A DNA stretch of 64,000 nt, from contig CP136064.1 in assembly GCA_032622095.1 (NCBI GenBank), positions 133,493,129 through 133,557,128 on the forward strand. Direction: 5' to 3'. Below, in pieces: positions 60,701-64,000 of this stretch (the first letter of the stretch is position 1; the number at the start of each line of letters is the position of its first letter). Below the pieces are notes generated by a model. It worked only from the letters and a program-made list of their open reading frames with translations, was not told the origin of the DNA and did no database searches. Source of the stretch: Siphonodentalium dalli (Eukaryota; Mollusca; Scaphopoda; Gadilida; Siphonodentaliidae). Made by a program: the position numbers and the translations under genes.

Positions 60701-63659
60701 AATTTCTGAATAATTAATGCTGACGTAATTCGCGTGCACCTGGCATTTGAGAGATACAGATGCGCGCAAAAATAACGGCGATTAACAAGTTCAAAATCAG
60801 GGGTTTTATTCACTTTTTTGTGGCAATGTTCATAAGATTACTACTGTAAATGGGCATATCATAGGTTTACCTCCTCTTAATGATATAAATATATGATATA
60901 GGTCATCAACTGACCACATTGGTAATCTTTATTGGCTTGTCAAAGTTACACAAGTGTGTCAGTGTATGACCTGCTTATACTGAGATTTGTACTCAATTTC
61001 TACCCATGCTGTTTCTGACAGAATTATTAATTGAAGGTCACATTAATTTTCGCAGTTGAATTCACACAACATGTCCAGAAAAAAAGTGGTCGGATTAATT
61101 TGAATGGACATGTCTTCCAACGCAAATCGCCTGAGTAAACGTTACAGTTGCAAATTTAGTTGGGTGTGACTTAATAATGCAGTATTGGGAACAATACGTA
61201 TTTATCTGGCTGAAGATACATAATAGAATGATGGTCTATTTTTCAATTTAAAAACAAATCAAGTGTAGCCGTATTAAAGAAAACAACATTCATTTACAGC
61301 TACTTATAACTAGTAGCCCATATAGGCCTATGCACGTGTACACTTGTGAGTTAAATATGACTGCTTCGCATATAACCTTTGCACTGGAGATTTGTATCAA
61401 AATTTCCTGCGCTCTTTTAGTTTTCACTATCCATCAGGATTCATGAAAAAACTCCGGAACGCTCTTTATTAAATTGTTAGGAGTAAAGCCGAATTAAAGC
61501 CGGGACCTAATGTATCTAAAATGTAATATGCAAATAAGTGTTTCGGAAGAAAAAAATATATGTCATTCTATGGCGATAACTAGATTCGAAAATTGGCAGT
61601 ATTATATACTATTACGACTGTATTAGGTTCCCCTACTTGCGAAAAGGTAGGGGGGGGTCCACAATAGGCAACATATATCGTATACTTTAAGTGAAATATA
61701 AAGGATGCATGCAGTCACACCTCGTCGCATATTCTGGTCGTTAGCTAATGAAAAGGAATCCACAAAAGACATGTACTTTGCATGGGCAGGGCTCGATTTA
61801 ACCAATCAGTGGTAACTCCATTCAGACTGGGATAGAGGCCGGGTGGGAACAACACCTGAAATACTATGATTTATGTCGGTGTTTGTTTGTTGTCTAACCA
61901 ATCGCAATGCGACTATTAATTAAAGAAGTCAGTAGGCCTACACGCATTGCACGGACTTCAATGGGGAGGACAGTGTTGACATTGCAAACAGTGTCAAACT
62001 GACATCATTGCTATAATTAACTAGGTCAGCCGTGAACTTTTCCTGTGTCATGGAACTTGTTATACATGTAGCGATAATTGCGCACTCTCGTGTCAAATAT
62101 ATCTGAGTACATGTCAGGAGGTTTACATAGGGTACCGGTACTCACTCCCTGCATGCCATATACATGATTCGTGCTTGTGAATTAAAACACGTTTTGACTA
62201 TATAGCTGTGGCAATGACTGCTAGATGAAGCCATACCAAGATTCGTCAAGGAAAAGTGTTTTAATTGCTGTATTGTTTTTATTAAGTTAACAAACACTAT
62301 AAACCTAATAAATAAACAAACCCACTAGCAATAGACCTATATACTCTAGTTTGCGGTGATGTTTACGATTTTACCGGCCCGACACCCATGAATATATTCC
62401 GCAAATTTTCCGGAACGAGGTCCGCATGCATTCAAATTCCGATAACGTTAGGGTGAATTCCGCAATTATTTCCGCAAATTCCGAAAGAGTAAACTAAAAT
62501 TCCGATAACATTGGGGTGAATTCCGCAATTCTTTCCGCAAATTCCGAAAGAGGAAACTAAAATTCCGATAACGTTGGGGTGAATTCCGCATTTATTTCCG
62601 CAAATTCCGAAAACGTCGGACGTATTCCGAAAAAAATCCGCAAACGTCGTCTTCTTTTCAGCAAACCTTAGCGCTATTTTCCGAAAGAAGGAACGTAATT
62701 ACCGAAAAATTTCCGCAAACAGTTTTCCGCAAAGTGTTCATAACGTTATTTGTTTTCGGAAAATACTTTCGGAATTCCGCAAAGACTTTTGAGACGCTCC
62801 CTTACAATAATAACACTTAACCAATGTGCATCAGAAATGTTATAATTTATTGTGTATAAGACAGCACAGCCAATTTATTTGTCAATCACAAATTGTAGGT
62901 TATTACATGGCATGCTGGGGCAATATTTACCATTTTTCAGGTTTTGGCTACCAGTTTGGCAGCCATTTTCAGCCCTAGTGATAATTTTTTTTCCATTTGG
63001 TGAAATTTCATACCGTGTTATGTAAAATCAAATTATTGAGGGATCGGAAGGGACTGGGATCACACTATTAGCATACTTCATTGCTTTAATGATCACTTAA
63101 CATGAACAATACAAAATAAAGTCACATTTCCAAACCAGTTCCATAAAACATAAACTAATTTAGAAGATATAATAGTGAAAAAATATCAAATTTCCTCTTT
63201 CAGGTGCCATTTTGACGGCCATCTTGGACATGGAGTTACAATTTTATCCTAAAATTGTGGCATTATATCTCAGAGTCATACTTACTGAATAATAAATTAT
63301 ATAATCATGAAACGCTTTTTAAATTTGGAAAACCACTTAAAAGAAGGGTCAAAGCGAAATTTCAGCGGAGTCCATATCTAATAACAATAAGTATGTGAAT
63401 ATGTACATGTTTCATGCTTTACTTACAATTTGAACAATTGCCTTGAAAATTGGACTTGATCTAATCTCCACTATTATTACAGTTATTTACCTCAGGCTCA
63501 ACAGCCACGGTAGTTTTATTTTTTATTTCAAAGGTTCCATGGGATGACACACAGCAATGTCAGATTAACTCACATACCTCATAAGTCTTTCATACAGATG
63601 GCCAGATGCTAGAGAGAATATATTCAGCGTTTCATCCTGGTCACTATCTTCTTTTTTCC
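18705..63659 (-). CDS. UGGT: UDP-glucose:glycoprotein glucosyltransferase, 3' part of gene (9 exons)
   Basis: UGGT is the folding sensor of the ER lumen. It adds glucose back to N-glycans of misfolded glycoproteins so they re-enter the calnexin/calreticulin cycle. Nine minus-strand exons (63,578-63,659; 49,198-49,282; 47,504-47,613; 42,920-42,992; 34,154-34,257; 33,640-33,696; 32,461-32,692; 21,709-21,883; 18,705-18,730) join in one frame with GT-AG introns and give 313 residues plus stop. This is the whole GT24 catalytic domain, with the DAD metal motif (FVDADQ), the NLDQDLPN motif and a C-terminal HDEL. The large N-terminal folding-sensor region is not present and must lie beyond 64,000. 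Introns range from 457 bp to 14.3 kb; the long ones are packed with transposons. No in-frame stop or frameshift was seen, so the gene looks functional. Identification rests on recognised family motifs, not on a database search. Confidence 0.95.
19014..21387 (+). mobile_element. Family-2 Helitron-like element, near full length (2.37 kb)
   Basis: The 5' palindrome ACAGTCAATGACTGT lies at 19,018-19,032, followed by GGGGTCGCTCACC. The 3' end is the hairpin CTCCACCGGAGACTTCGTCT then CAGGTGAGCTAA (CTAA 21,384-21,387). GCTCACC and GGTGAGC are inverted subterminal repeats. A ~500-bp unique 5' part is followed by many units of the 'TGACCCCATTTGAACAAATC' type and a GACGGACG microsatellite. It fills most of the last UGGT intron. 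No coding capacity. Confidence 0.75.
21709..21883 (-). CDS. UGGT: UGGT exon h
   Basis: This 175-base exon has acceptor CATTTTCAG and donor GTAAGC. It starts [20 protein letters not shown], the conserved end of the catalytic domain, and continues into a charged tail ending EDKIEEIDN. It leaves in phase 1. The intron before it is 10.6 kb and holds the copia/Harbinger/Helitron nest. Confidence 0.96.
21905..22602 (+). mobile_element. Family-1 5' part (subtype B)
   Basis: Starts with ATACAATGACACAGTAGCTC, a diverged 5' end, then subtype B units (GATCGGATGAGGGA, GTAGGGTGTGCCAAAGGATT). It stops at about 22,602, where copia-derived coding sequence begins. The 3' end is missing. Confidence 0.6.
22603..22747 (+). 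pseudogene. Ty1/copia retrotransposon relic, part 1
   Basis: An open frame here includes [18 protein letters not shown], which resembles the HGG.../VHPCR-type segment after the integrase of animal copia elements. It runs into the TAA target site of the Harbinger-like element at 22,748 and continues in frame at 27,807. The assignment of this part leans on its continuity with the RT part downstream. Confidence 0.55.
25471..25842 (+). mobile_element. Helitron 1 of a tandem trio (372 bp)
   Basis: Canonical Helitron ends: 5' TCTCCTATATATTTTGAAGA after a host A, and 3' hairpin AGCCCGGACAACGTCGGGCT, then CATCGG and CTAG, followed by T. Non-autonomous. Contains units with GATCTCGGAAACGGGTGGAG. Confidence 0.85.
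25843..26334 (+). mobile_element. Helitron 2 of a tandem trio (492 bp)
   Basis: Starts TCTCATATATATTTTGAAGA immediately after the CTAG of copy 1. Ends with the same hairpin and CATCGGTTA, where the terminal CTAG is mutated. It has three units with CGGAAACGGGTRGAGCTATC against two in copy 1. Confidence 0.85.
26335..27065 (+). mobile_element. Helitron 3 of a tandem trio (731 bp)
   Basis: Starts TCTATTATATATTTTGGAAG directly after copy 2. The 3' end is hairpin AGCCCGGACGAAGTCGGGT, CCACCTG, then CTAG (27,062-27,065) before T. The interior differs from copies 1-2: ~145-bp units with CCTTGACCTTNAAATCGGGT and ATTTCAAGGTCAAA. It belongs to the same Helitron end-type but another internal family. Confidence 0.85.
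27807..28090 (+). pseudogene. Ty1/copia relic, part 2 (acidic linker)
   Basis: The frame of part 1 resumes here after the TAA duplication. After one frameshift an acidic, S/T/N-rich stretch ([16 protein letters not shown]) follows, like the linker between integrase and reverse transcriptase of copia elements. The exact right limit is unclear; similarity fades after about 28,000. Confidence 0.45.
28091..29246. repeat. Insert in the copia relic with a ~60-bp minisatellite
   Basis: About 1.2 kb of non-copia sequence separates relic parts 2 and 3. From 28,787 to about 29,080, six diverged copies of GCATCCATAAATGTGTTATT recur at 23-66 base spacing. The remainder (28,091-28,780) has nothing recognised. 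Confidence 0.5.
29247..30824 (+). pseudogene. Ty1/copia relic, part 3: reverse transcriptase and RNase H
   Basis: Domain order is post-integrase linker ([20 protein letters not shown]), RT start ([20 protein letters not shown]), RT core with DIKTAFLQG (29,814-29,840) and the catalytic-type GDDFIWGG (about 30,029), then FKYVGINL, and RNase H with [21 protein letters not shown] and LAGETLA. It ends with [12 protein letters not shown] at about 30,780. Several frameshifts and stops (near 29,390, 29,705, 30,065, 30,245, 30,410, 30,575, 30,660) show it is dead. No LTRs were found. Confidence 0.85.
30825..32460. other. Intron sequence, no gene recognised
   Basis: AT-rich sequence between the copia relic and UGGT exon g. 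A lone hAT-type end (AGCGGAAACCCTG at about 32,140-32,152) is the only named signal; its partner was not found. Confidence 0.4.
32461..32692 (-). CDS. UGGT: UGGT exon g with NLDQDLPN motif
   Basis: This is the longest exon here (232 bases), with acceptor CTTTGCAG and donor GTAAGT. It encodes [20 protein letters not shown], then [18 protein letters not shown] and [13 protein letters not shown], and ends AKTIDL. The NLDQDLPN segment is a conserved active-site motif of UGGT. The exit phase is 0, directly joining the next exon. Confidence 0.97.
33237..33367. mobile_element. Palindromic MITE in UGGT intron (131 bp)
   Basis: AATATGTAGCTA, TTTATGTCC and GGGGGATTTG on the left are mirrored by CAAATCCCCC, AGGACATAAA and TAGCTACATATT on the right. 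No coding capacity. Target duplication not resolved. Confidence 0.6.
33640..33696 (-). CDS. UGGT: UGGT exon f (57-base exon)
   Basis: This short exon encodes [18 protein letters not shown], flanked by acceptor TTTTTCAG and donor GTTTGT. One leading base and two trailing bases complete the arginine and serine codons shared with its neighbours. It is too short for simple ORF detection but is unmistakable as UGGT. Confidence 0.95.
   Translation of the reverse strand, partial: VLEIGILGQSFSWQKIPY
34154..34257 (-). CDS. UGGT: UGGT exon e
   Basis: This 104-base exon has acceptor TTTGACAG and donor GTATGT. It begins [14 protein letters not shown], continuing directly from the DAD motif, and goes on [20 protein letters not shown], a hallmark stretch of UGGT. 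It ends with CG of an arginine codon. Confidence 0.95.
34370..34690. mobile_element. Relic of the TTCCGCAAA Harbinger-like family
   Basis: Contains an array of TTCCGCAA/TTCCGAAA/TTTCTGAAA motifs like that at 54,795-55,040. It is followed by AATCTCGAGCCAAGGCGCAT and CAACAAACAAACGTG, which match 55,930-56,040 in the 8-kb element. TIRs are missing. Confidence 0.6.
34866..35313 (+). mobile_element. Family-3 Helitron-like element, short copy (0.45 kb)
   Basis: 5' AACTAGAGGTGTGACTGTCC with the palindrome GTCCCAATGGGAC, then ACGATACCCCCC. One internal unit is followed by a CGGA microsatellite (35,228-35,266) and the 3' end GCGGGGGTATAACAA. It matches the first and last parts of the copy at 4,566-5,353, so copy number of internal units varies. 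Confidence 0.7.
35314..36115. other. Intron sequence, no gene recognised
   Basis: A small imperfect inverted structure lies around 35,459-35,582 (CAGCCCTC ... GAGGGCTG). Nothing else was recognised. Confidence 0.35.
36118..36961 (+). mobile_element. Family-1 Helitron-like element, ~0.84 kb, both ends
   Basis: 5' palindrome AGTGTCAATGACACT (36,124-36,138) then GTAGCTCAACTTGG. About four internal units, then an ACACACGCACACA microsatellite, and the 3' end CTTGACAAAGTAAAGTTGAG plus CTAA (to 36,961). Confidence 0.75.
36962..37870. other. Intron sequence, no gene recognised
   Basis: AT-rich with no supported exon or repeat. Confidence 0.35.
37874..37995 (+). mobile_element. Family-2 solo 5'-end fragment
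   Basis: Diverged match to the family-2 5' end: CGTCAATTACTGTGGAGTC, CCTGACTGCAAAGGCTGAGA and ACTACAACAGTCAATACTTG. No 3' end follows. Confidence 0.5.
38571..39356. mobile_element. hAT-like MITE (786 bp), TSD AGTAGGAC
   Basis: Ends TAGGGGTGCCACGATTAATC and its partner GAT/TATT...CGTGGCACCTCTA are inverted. AGTAGGAC is exactly repeated at 38,563-38,570 and 39,357-39,364. Subterminal regions are rich in ATCGATTA/TAATCGAT motifs. A 19-base G tract lies at 38,900-38,918. No transposase. Confidence 0.85.
39365..40415. other. Intron sequence with possible retroposon tail
   Basis: No exon recognised. Around 39,950-40,230 a stretch ends TCAATAAATCATCTCTCTCT with a (CT)n tract, which may be the tail of a SINE or LINE, but no promoter boxes or coding were identified. 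A short CCCTAACCCTAACCCC occurs at about 40,073-40,088. Confidence 0.35.
40764..40890 (+). mobile_element. hAT-like 5'-end relic
   Basis: TAGGGGTGTAACGATACATC followed by GATGTATCGATGCGAC and several ATCGATAC motifs resembles a hAT end with subterminal repeats. No matching right end was found; it is cut off where the family-5 element begins. Confidence 0.45.
40898..41514 (+). mobile_element. Family-5 Helitron-like element (0.6 kb)
   Basis: 5' AACAAGTGCA, small hairpin CCGCTGGGCGG, then TAACGCCCCCGA. Inside are two units of ~150 bp (TTTTCTAAGTCCAAAAAGGG), then GGAC/GGAA microsatellite (41,390-41,463). The 3' end is the hairpin CCCCCAAATCTCCATCGGAG then ATCGGGGGCATAATAA. TAACGCCCCCGA and TCGGGGGCATAA are near-perfect inverted subterminal repeats. 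Confidence 0.65.
42920..42992 (-). CDS. UGGT: UGGT exon d with the catalytic DAD motif
   Basis: This 73-base exon has acceptor TTTCAG and donor GTGAGT. It encodes [17 protein letters not shown] and then IFVDADQ. The DAD triplet is the metal-binding DxD motif of this glycosyltransferase family. The exit phase is 0. Confidence 0.95.
43244..45637 (+). mobile_element. Family-4 Helitron-like element with a hAT inserted
   Basis: 5' AACAAGAGATGGACTGTCGT with the small palindrome GGACTGTCGTCC. Inside are units of ~180 bp (marker CATCCATACCAAATTCCATT, GATGAATAACTCTAGAATGG). A CGGACGGACGG stretch and the 3' hairpin TATACCCCCC(T)n(A)nGGGGGTATAATAA close it. The minus-strand ORF 43,463-43,948 is a repeat ladder, not a gene. 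The hAT at 44,171-45,364 splits it. Confidence 0.65.
44171..45364. mobile_element. hAT-like element (1.19 kb), TSD GTTACGAC
   Basis: Ends CAGGGTTGTCAATAGGTACT and AGTACCGAC-type mirror ending TTTTACAACCCTG. GTTACGAC is exactly repeated at 44,163-44,170 and 45,365-45,372. About 100 bp at each end is rich in GGTACCGG motifs. No transposase. Confidence 0.88.
45838..46858 (+). mobile_element. Family-1 Helitron-like element (1.0 kb), both ends
   Basis: 5' AGTATCAATGACACTGTAGC (one stem mismatch), six internal units alternating two monomer types, ACACACGCACACAC microsatellite, and the 3' hairpin AACTTTACAAAGTAAAGTTG ending GAGCCTAA. Confidence 0.75.
46859..47503. other. Intron sequence, no gene recognised
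   Basis: A 9-base G tract at 46,862-46,870 and AT-rich sequence. Nothing supported. Confidence 0.35.
47504..47613 (-). CDS. UGGT: UGGT exon c
   Basis: This 110-base exon has acceptor TTTTCAG and donor GTAAGT. It encodes [19 protein letters not shown] and then [17 protein letters not shown], a highly conserved part of the catalytic domain. It ends in phase 2, and the missing base of the glycine codon is supplied by the next exon. Confidence 0.95.
48136..48858. mobile_element. hAT-family copy, left-truncated (empty-site paralogue)
   Basis: Matches the hAT at 49,342-53,124 over 725 bp, starting CACCATTTATTGAAGAGAAA and ending with the same terminus CTTAACAGCTCTG at 48,858. The left end is missing. 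It lacks the family-2 insertion: here TATACTATAACAAC runs straight into ACCCTTTATATGTGTGGCTT. Confidence 0.65.
49198..49282 (-). CDS. UGGT: UGGT exon b
   Basis: This 85-base exon lies between the acceptor TTTACAG and the donor GTAAGT. It encodes [18 protein letters not shown] followed by [10 protein letters not shown], a stretch typical of UGGT. Entry phase 2 and exit phase 0 fit both neighbours. The intron separating it from the upstream exon is 14.3 kb and holds the 8-kb Harbinger-like element and a hAT element. Confidence 0.94.
49342..53124. mobile_element. hAT-like element (~0.97 kb) split by a family-2 element
   Basis: Ends CAGACCTGTTAAGTTTTG and GAAACTTAACAGCTCTG are inverted. GTGGGCAG is exactly repeated at 49,334-49,341 and 53,125-53,132. 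The inside is interrupted at 49,986-52,796 by a family-2 Helitron-like element. No transposase. Confidence 0.8.
49986..52796 (+). mobile_element. Family-2 Helitron-like element, near full length (2.8 kb)
   Basis: 5' ACAGTCAAAGACGGTGGGGT (palindrome with two changes), then the same unique 5' part as at 19 kb, many tandem units, a CGGACGGACGG stretch (52,713-52,755), and the 3' end GGAGACTTCGTCTCAGGTGA then GCTAA. It includes an internal segment ending near 51,387 with ATACCCCCCCCCC and GGGTATAATGA, like a nested family 3/4-type end. A 16-base G tract lies at 52,071-52,086. Confidence 0.75.
53187..53300 (+). mobile_element. Family-1 5'-end fragment
   Basis: ATTGTCAATGACACTGTAGC then TCAACTTGGAGAGGGGATAA. 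The match fades after about 110 bases and no 3' end follows locally. Confidence 0.55.
53614..53844 (+). CDS. Possible exon or ORF, unrecognised, inside a UGGT intron
   Basis: An open frame reaches TAA at 53,844. An acceptor-like stretch (CTGCTGTTTCAATAG) ends near 53,638. The predicted peptide includes [20 protein letters not shown] and ends [18 protein letters not shown], which looks protein-like (mixed charge, helical). It lies antisense to UGGT, between a family-1 relic and a minisatellite. No family is recognised. It could be a captured or relic exon, or chance. Confidence 0.25.
   Translation, partial: LILTISAVSIVSATQDKPSSHCFYEQSNQEFFHQERLQKLILSHFRINAKPRYDISEHEKQQKMAFILEMLSDELM
53930..54560. 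repeat. Degenerate minisatellite, ~45-60 bp unit
   Basis: Recurrent CATGACCATACAGTCAYTCC and TATACATATACACC-like words at uneven spacing. The ORFs read across it in several frames (for example 54,227-54,571) arise from the repeat. Confidence 0.6.
55742..55912. repeat. CGGCGAA motif array (~28-bp spacing)
   Basis: Seven or more copies of TCGGCGAA/CCGGCGAA, each followed by a GTC-containing spacer, in the same orientation. Confidence 0.7.
56312..56411. repeat. 22-bp GC-rich tandem repeat
   Basis: About four copies of TATACTTGCCGTTCGGCCGC GG with small changes, preceded by diverged CCGCGG words from 56,230. Strikingly GC-rich in an AT-rich window. Confidence 0.7.
56744..57069. mobile_element. 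Inverted-repeat element with ACAACTCGGTC motifs
   Basis: AGCCGGGACAACTCGGTC, then CCAGGACAACTCGGTC on the left, is mirrored by GACCAAGTTGTCCTGG and GTTGTCCCGGCT at the right end. Superfamily unclear; no duplication recognised. Confidence 0.55.
57071..57492 (-). pseudogene. Non-LTR retrotransposon (LINE) 3' end
   Basis: The minus strand encodes the C-terminus of a LINE ORF2: [20 protein letters not shown], then [20 protein letters not shown], a CX2CX8HX4C zinc knuckle. It ends with a stop and a short AATTGAATTGAATTG tail typical of some LINEs. One frameshift lies near 57,425. It is 5' truncated at about 57,492. Confidence 0.75.
57493..58069. repeat. 577-bp direct repeat, copy A, with TIR-bounded core
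   Basis: Nearly identical to 58,818-59,397. The first ~450 bp are bounded by AGGTTACAGTGAAGTAATT and its exact complement (ending about 57,942), like a MITE. The remaining ~127 bp (GGGCCCAGTGGTGGGTTTCC) are also shared. Confidence 0.75.
58070..58817. other. Spacer between the 577-bp repeats
   Basis: Unique 748-bp sequence. A 69-codon ORF at 58,159-58,368 has no recognised motif. Confidence 0.4.
58818..59397. repeat. 577-bp direct repeat, copy B
   Basis: Second copy with roughly a dozen differences from copy A. It ends GAGTCGGTGGTAATC exactly where family-1 sequence begins. Here the TIR extends to CTTTAGGTTACAG on both sides. Confidence 0.75.
59398..60647 (+). mobile_element. Family-1 Helitron-like element, 5' truncated
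   Basis: Starts mid-unit (CAGCCCGTGCTAATGGATTG). About seven internal units follow, then a CACACACGCACACACAGACG microsatellite and the 3' end AACTTTACAAAGTAAAGTTG plus AGCTAA. It lies inside the 8-kb Harbinger-like element. Confidence 0.7.
60648..62394. other. Interior of the 8-kb element, no gene recognised
   Basis: AT-rich sequence without recognised exons, transposase or repeats. Confidence 0.4.
62805..63577. other. UGGT intron sequence, no gene recognised
   Basis: Between the 8-kb element and exon a. AT-rich, nothing supported. Confidence 0.4.
63578..63659 (-). CDS. UGGT: UGGT exon a (start of GT24 domain)
   Basis: This 82-base exon is read on the minus strand after the acceptor CTTTCACAG and before the donor GTATGT. 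It encodes an acidic linker then [15 protein letters not shown], the conserved start of the UGGT catalytic domain. It enters with two bases completing a codon and leaves with AG, which joins the G of the next exon to make arginine. The preceding exon is not visible up to 64,000. Confidence 0.92.
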
Positions 63660-64000
63660 CTGTGAAAGAGCTGTTAAAAAAATATATATATTTACATTTA
63701 AATGGATCACATATTTAACAATTATTAGCAGGGTTAGGATACAAGCATTACAAGGACTGTTAAATTCATTTTTTTGGGGTGGAAATTAGGCGCAGTACGG
63801 CTGCAGACTCGCATCATCACCAGTTGTCATATATAGACTAGAAATATTTCGGATAATAGTCAAGACACTTTTGCCCCAACTTACAAATTCATATGAATTT
63901 TGTTAGTTGTGGTAACATTAGGCCAAAAAGTTTTTTTTATTTTGTGGTTTACGGAGCCAATGACCACTAGAAACAAGAGCCATATGTCAGTAAAAAATAT
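63660..64000. other. UGGT intron sequence at window edge
   Basis: Intron upstream of exon a. No further UGGT exon is visible before the window ends. Confidence 0.4.

Larger units (their letters stand above)
54775..62801. mobile_element. Harbinger-like TIR element (8.03 kb), TSD TTA
   Basis: TIRs start GGGAGCGTCTCAAAAGTCTT and continue TGCGGAAT; the mirror ends at 62,801. TTA flanks both ends (54,772-54,774 and 62,802-62,804). Both ends carry arrays of TTCCGCAAA/TTCCGAAA (54,795-55,030 and 62,395-62,790). No transposase was seen. Inside are CGGCGAA and CCGCGG arrays, an inverted-repeat element, a LINE fragment, a 577-bp direct repeat pair and a family-1 element. Confidence 0.75.

Overview
The window is eukaryotic: introns with GT-AG splice sites, AT-rich DNA, no bacterial operons, and a very heavy, layered load of DNA transposons. 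The mix (Helitrons, Helitron-like elements with internal tandem repeats and CGGA microsatellites, hAT, Harbinger-like and piggyBac-like MITEs, a Ty1/copia relic) suits a marine invertebrate, perhaps a mollusc or another lophotrochozoan. That placement is inference.

One gene is read with confidence: the 3' part of UDP-glucose:glycoprotein glucosyltransferase (UGGT, the ER folding sensor) on the minus strand. Nine coding exons run from 63,659 down to 18,705. They hold the GT24 catalytic domain (DAD motif, NLDQDLPN motif) and end in a 26-base last exon encoding the ER-retrieval signal HDEL. All eight junctions keep frame (942 coding bases, 313 residues plus stop). Its 5' exons lie beyond 64,000. 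A weaker candidate terminal exon of a convergent plus-strand gene sits at 526-677, and another exon-like ORF at 53,614-53,844.

Layout: 1-3,900 is mostly unannotated, with a Mutator-like fold-back element (837-1,776). 3,900-9,800 is a patchwork of three families of Helitron-like tandem-repeat elements. 12,100-18,600 holds another such element broken by a piggyBac-like MITE, two nested hAT elements and a palindromic MITE. In the UGGT introns: 19.0-21.4 kb has one near-complete family-2 element. 21.9-30.8 kb has a copia relic split by a 5.06-kb Harbinger-like element that carries three abutting Helitrons. 34.3-42.9 kb has a hAT MITE and a 2.2-kb TA-flanked element. 43.2-46.9 kb has a family-4 element with a hAT inside. 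49.3-53.1 kb has a hAT split by a family-2 element. 54.8-62.8 kb is an 8.03-kb Harbinger-like element with a LINE fragment and other repeats inside.

The main pattern beyond routine annotation is a set of at least five unrelated-looking repeat families with one architecture: a short 5' palindrome (three share the centre CA-A-TG with different, self-complementary stems), internal tandem units of about 150-200 bp, a CGGA or CA microsatellite, and a 3' hairpin followed by GAGCTAA or GGGGGYATAAYAA. The second pattern is large TIR elements whose ends carry arrays of a family-specific 8-14 base motif. None of the TEs shows an intact transposase, so their mobilising enzymes must be elsewhere.
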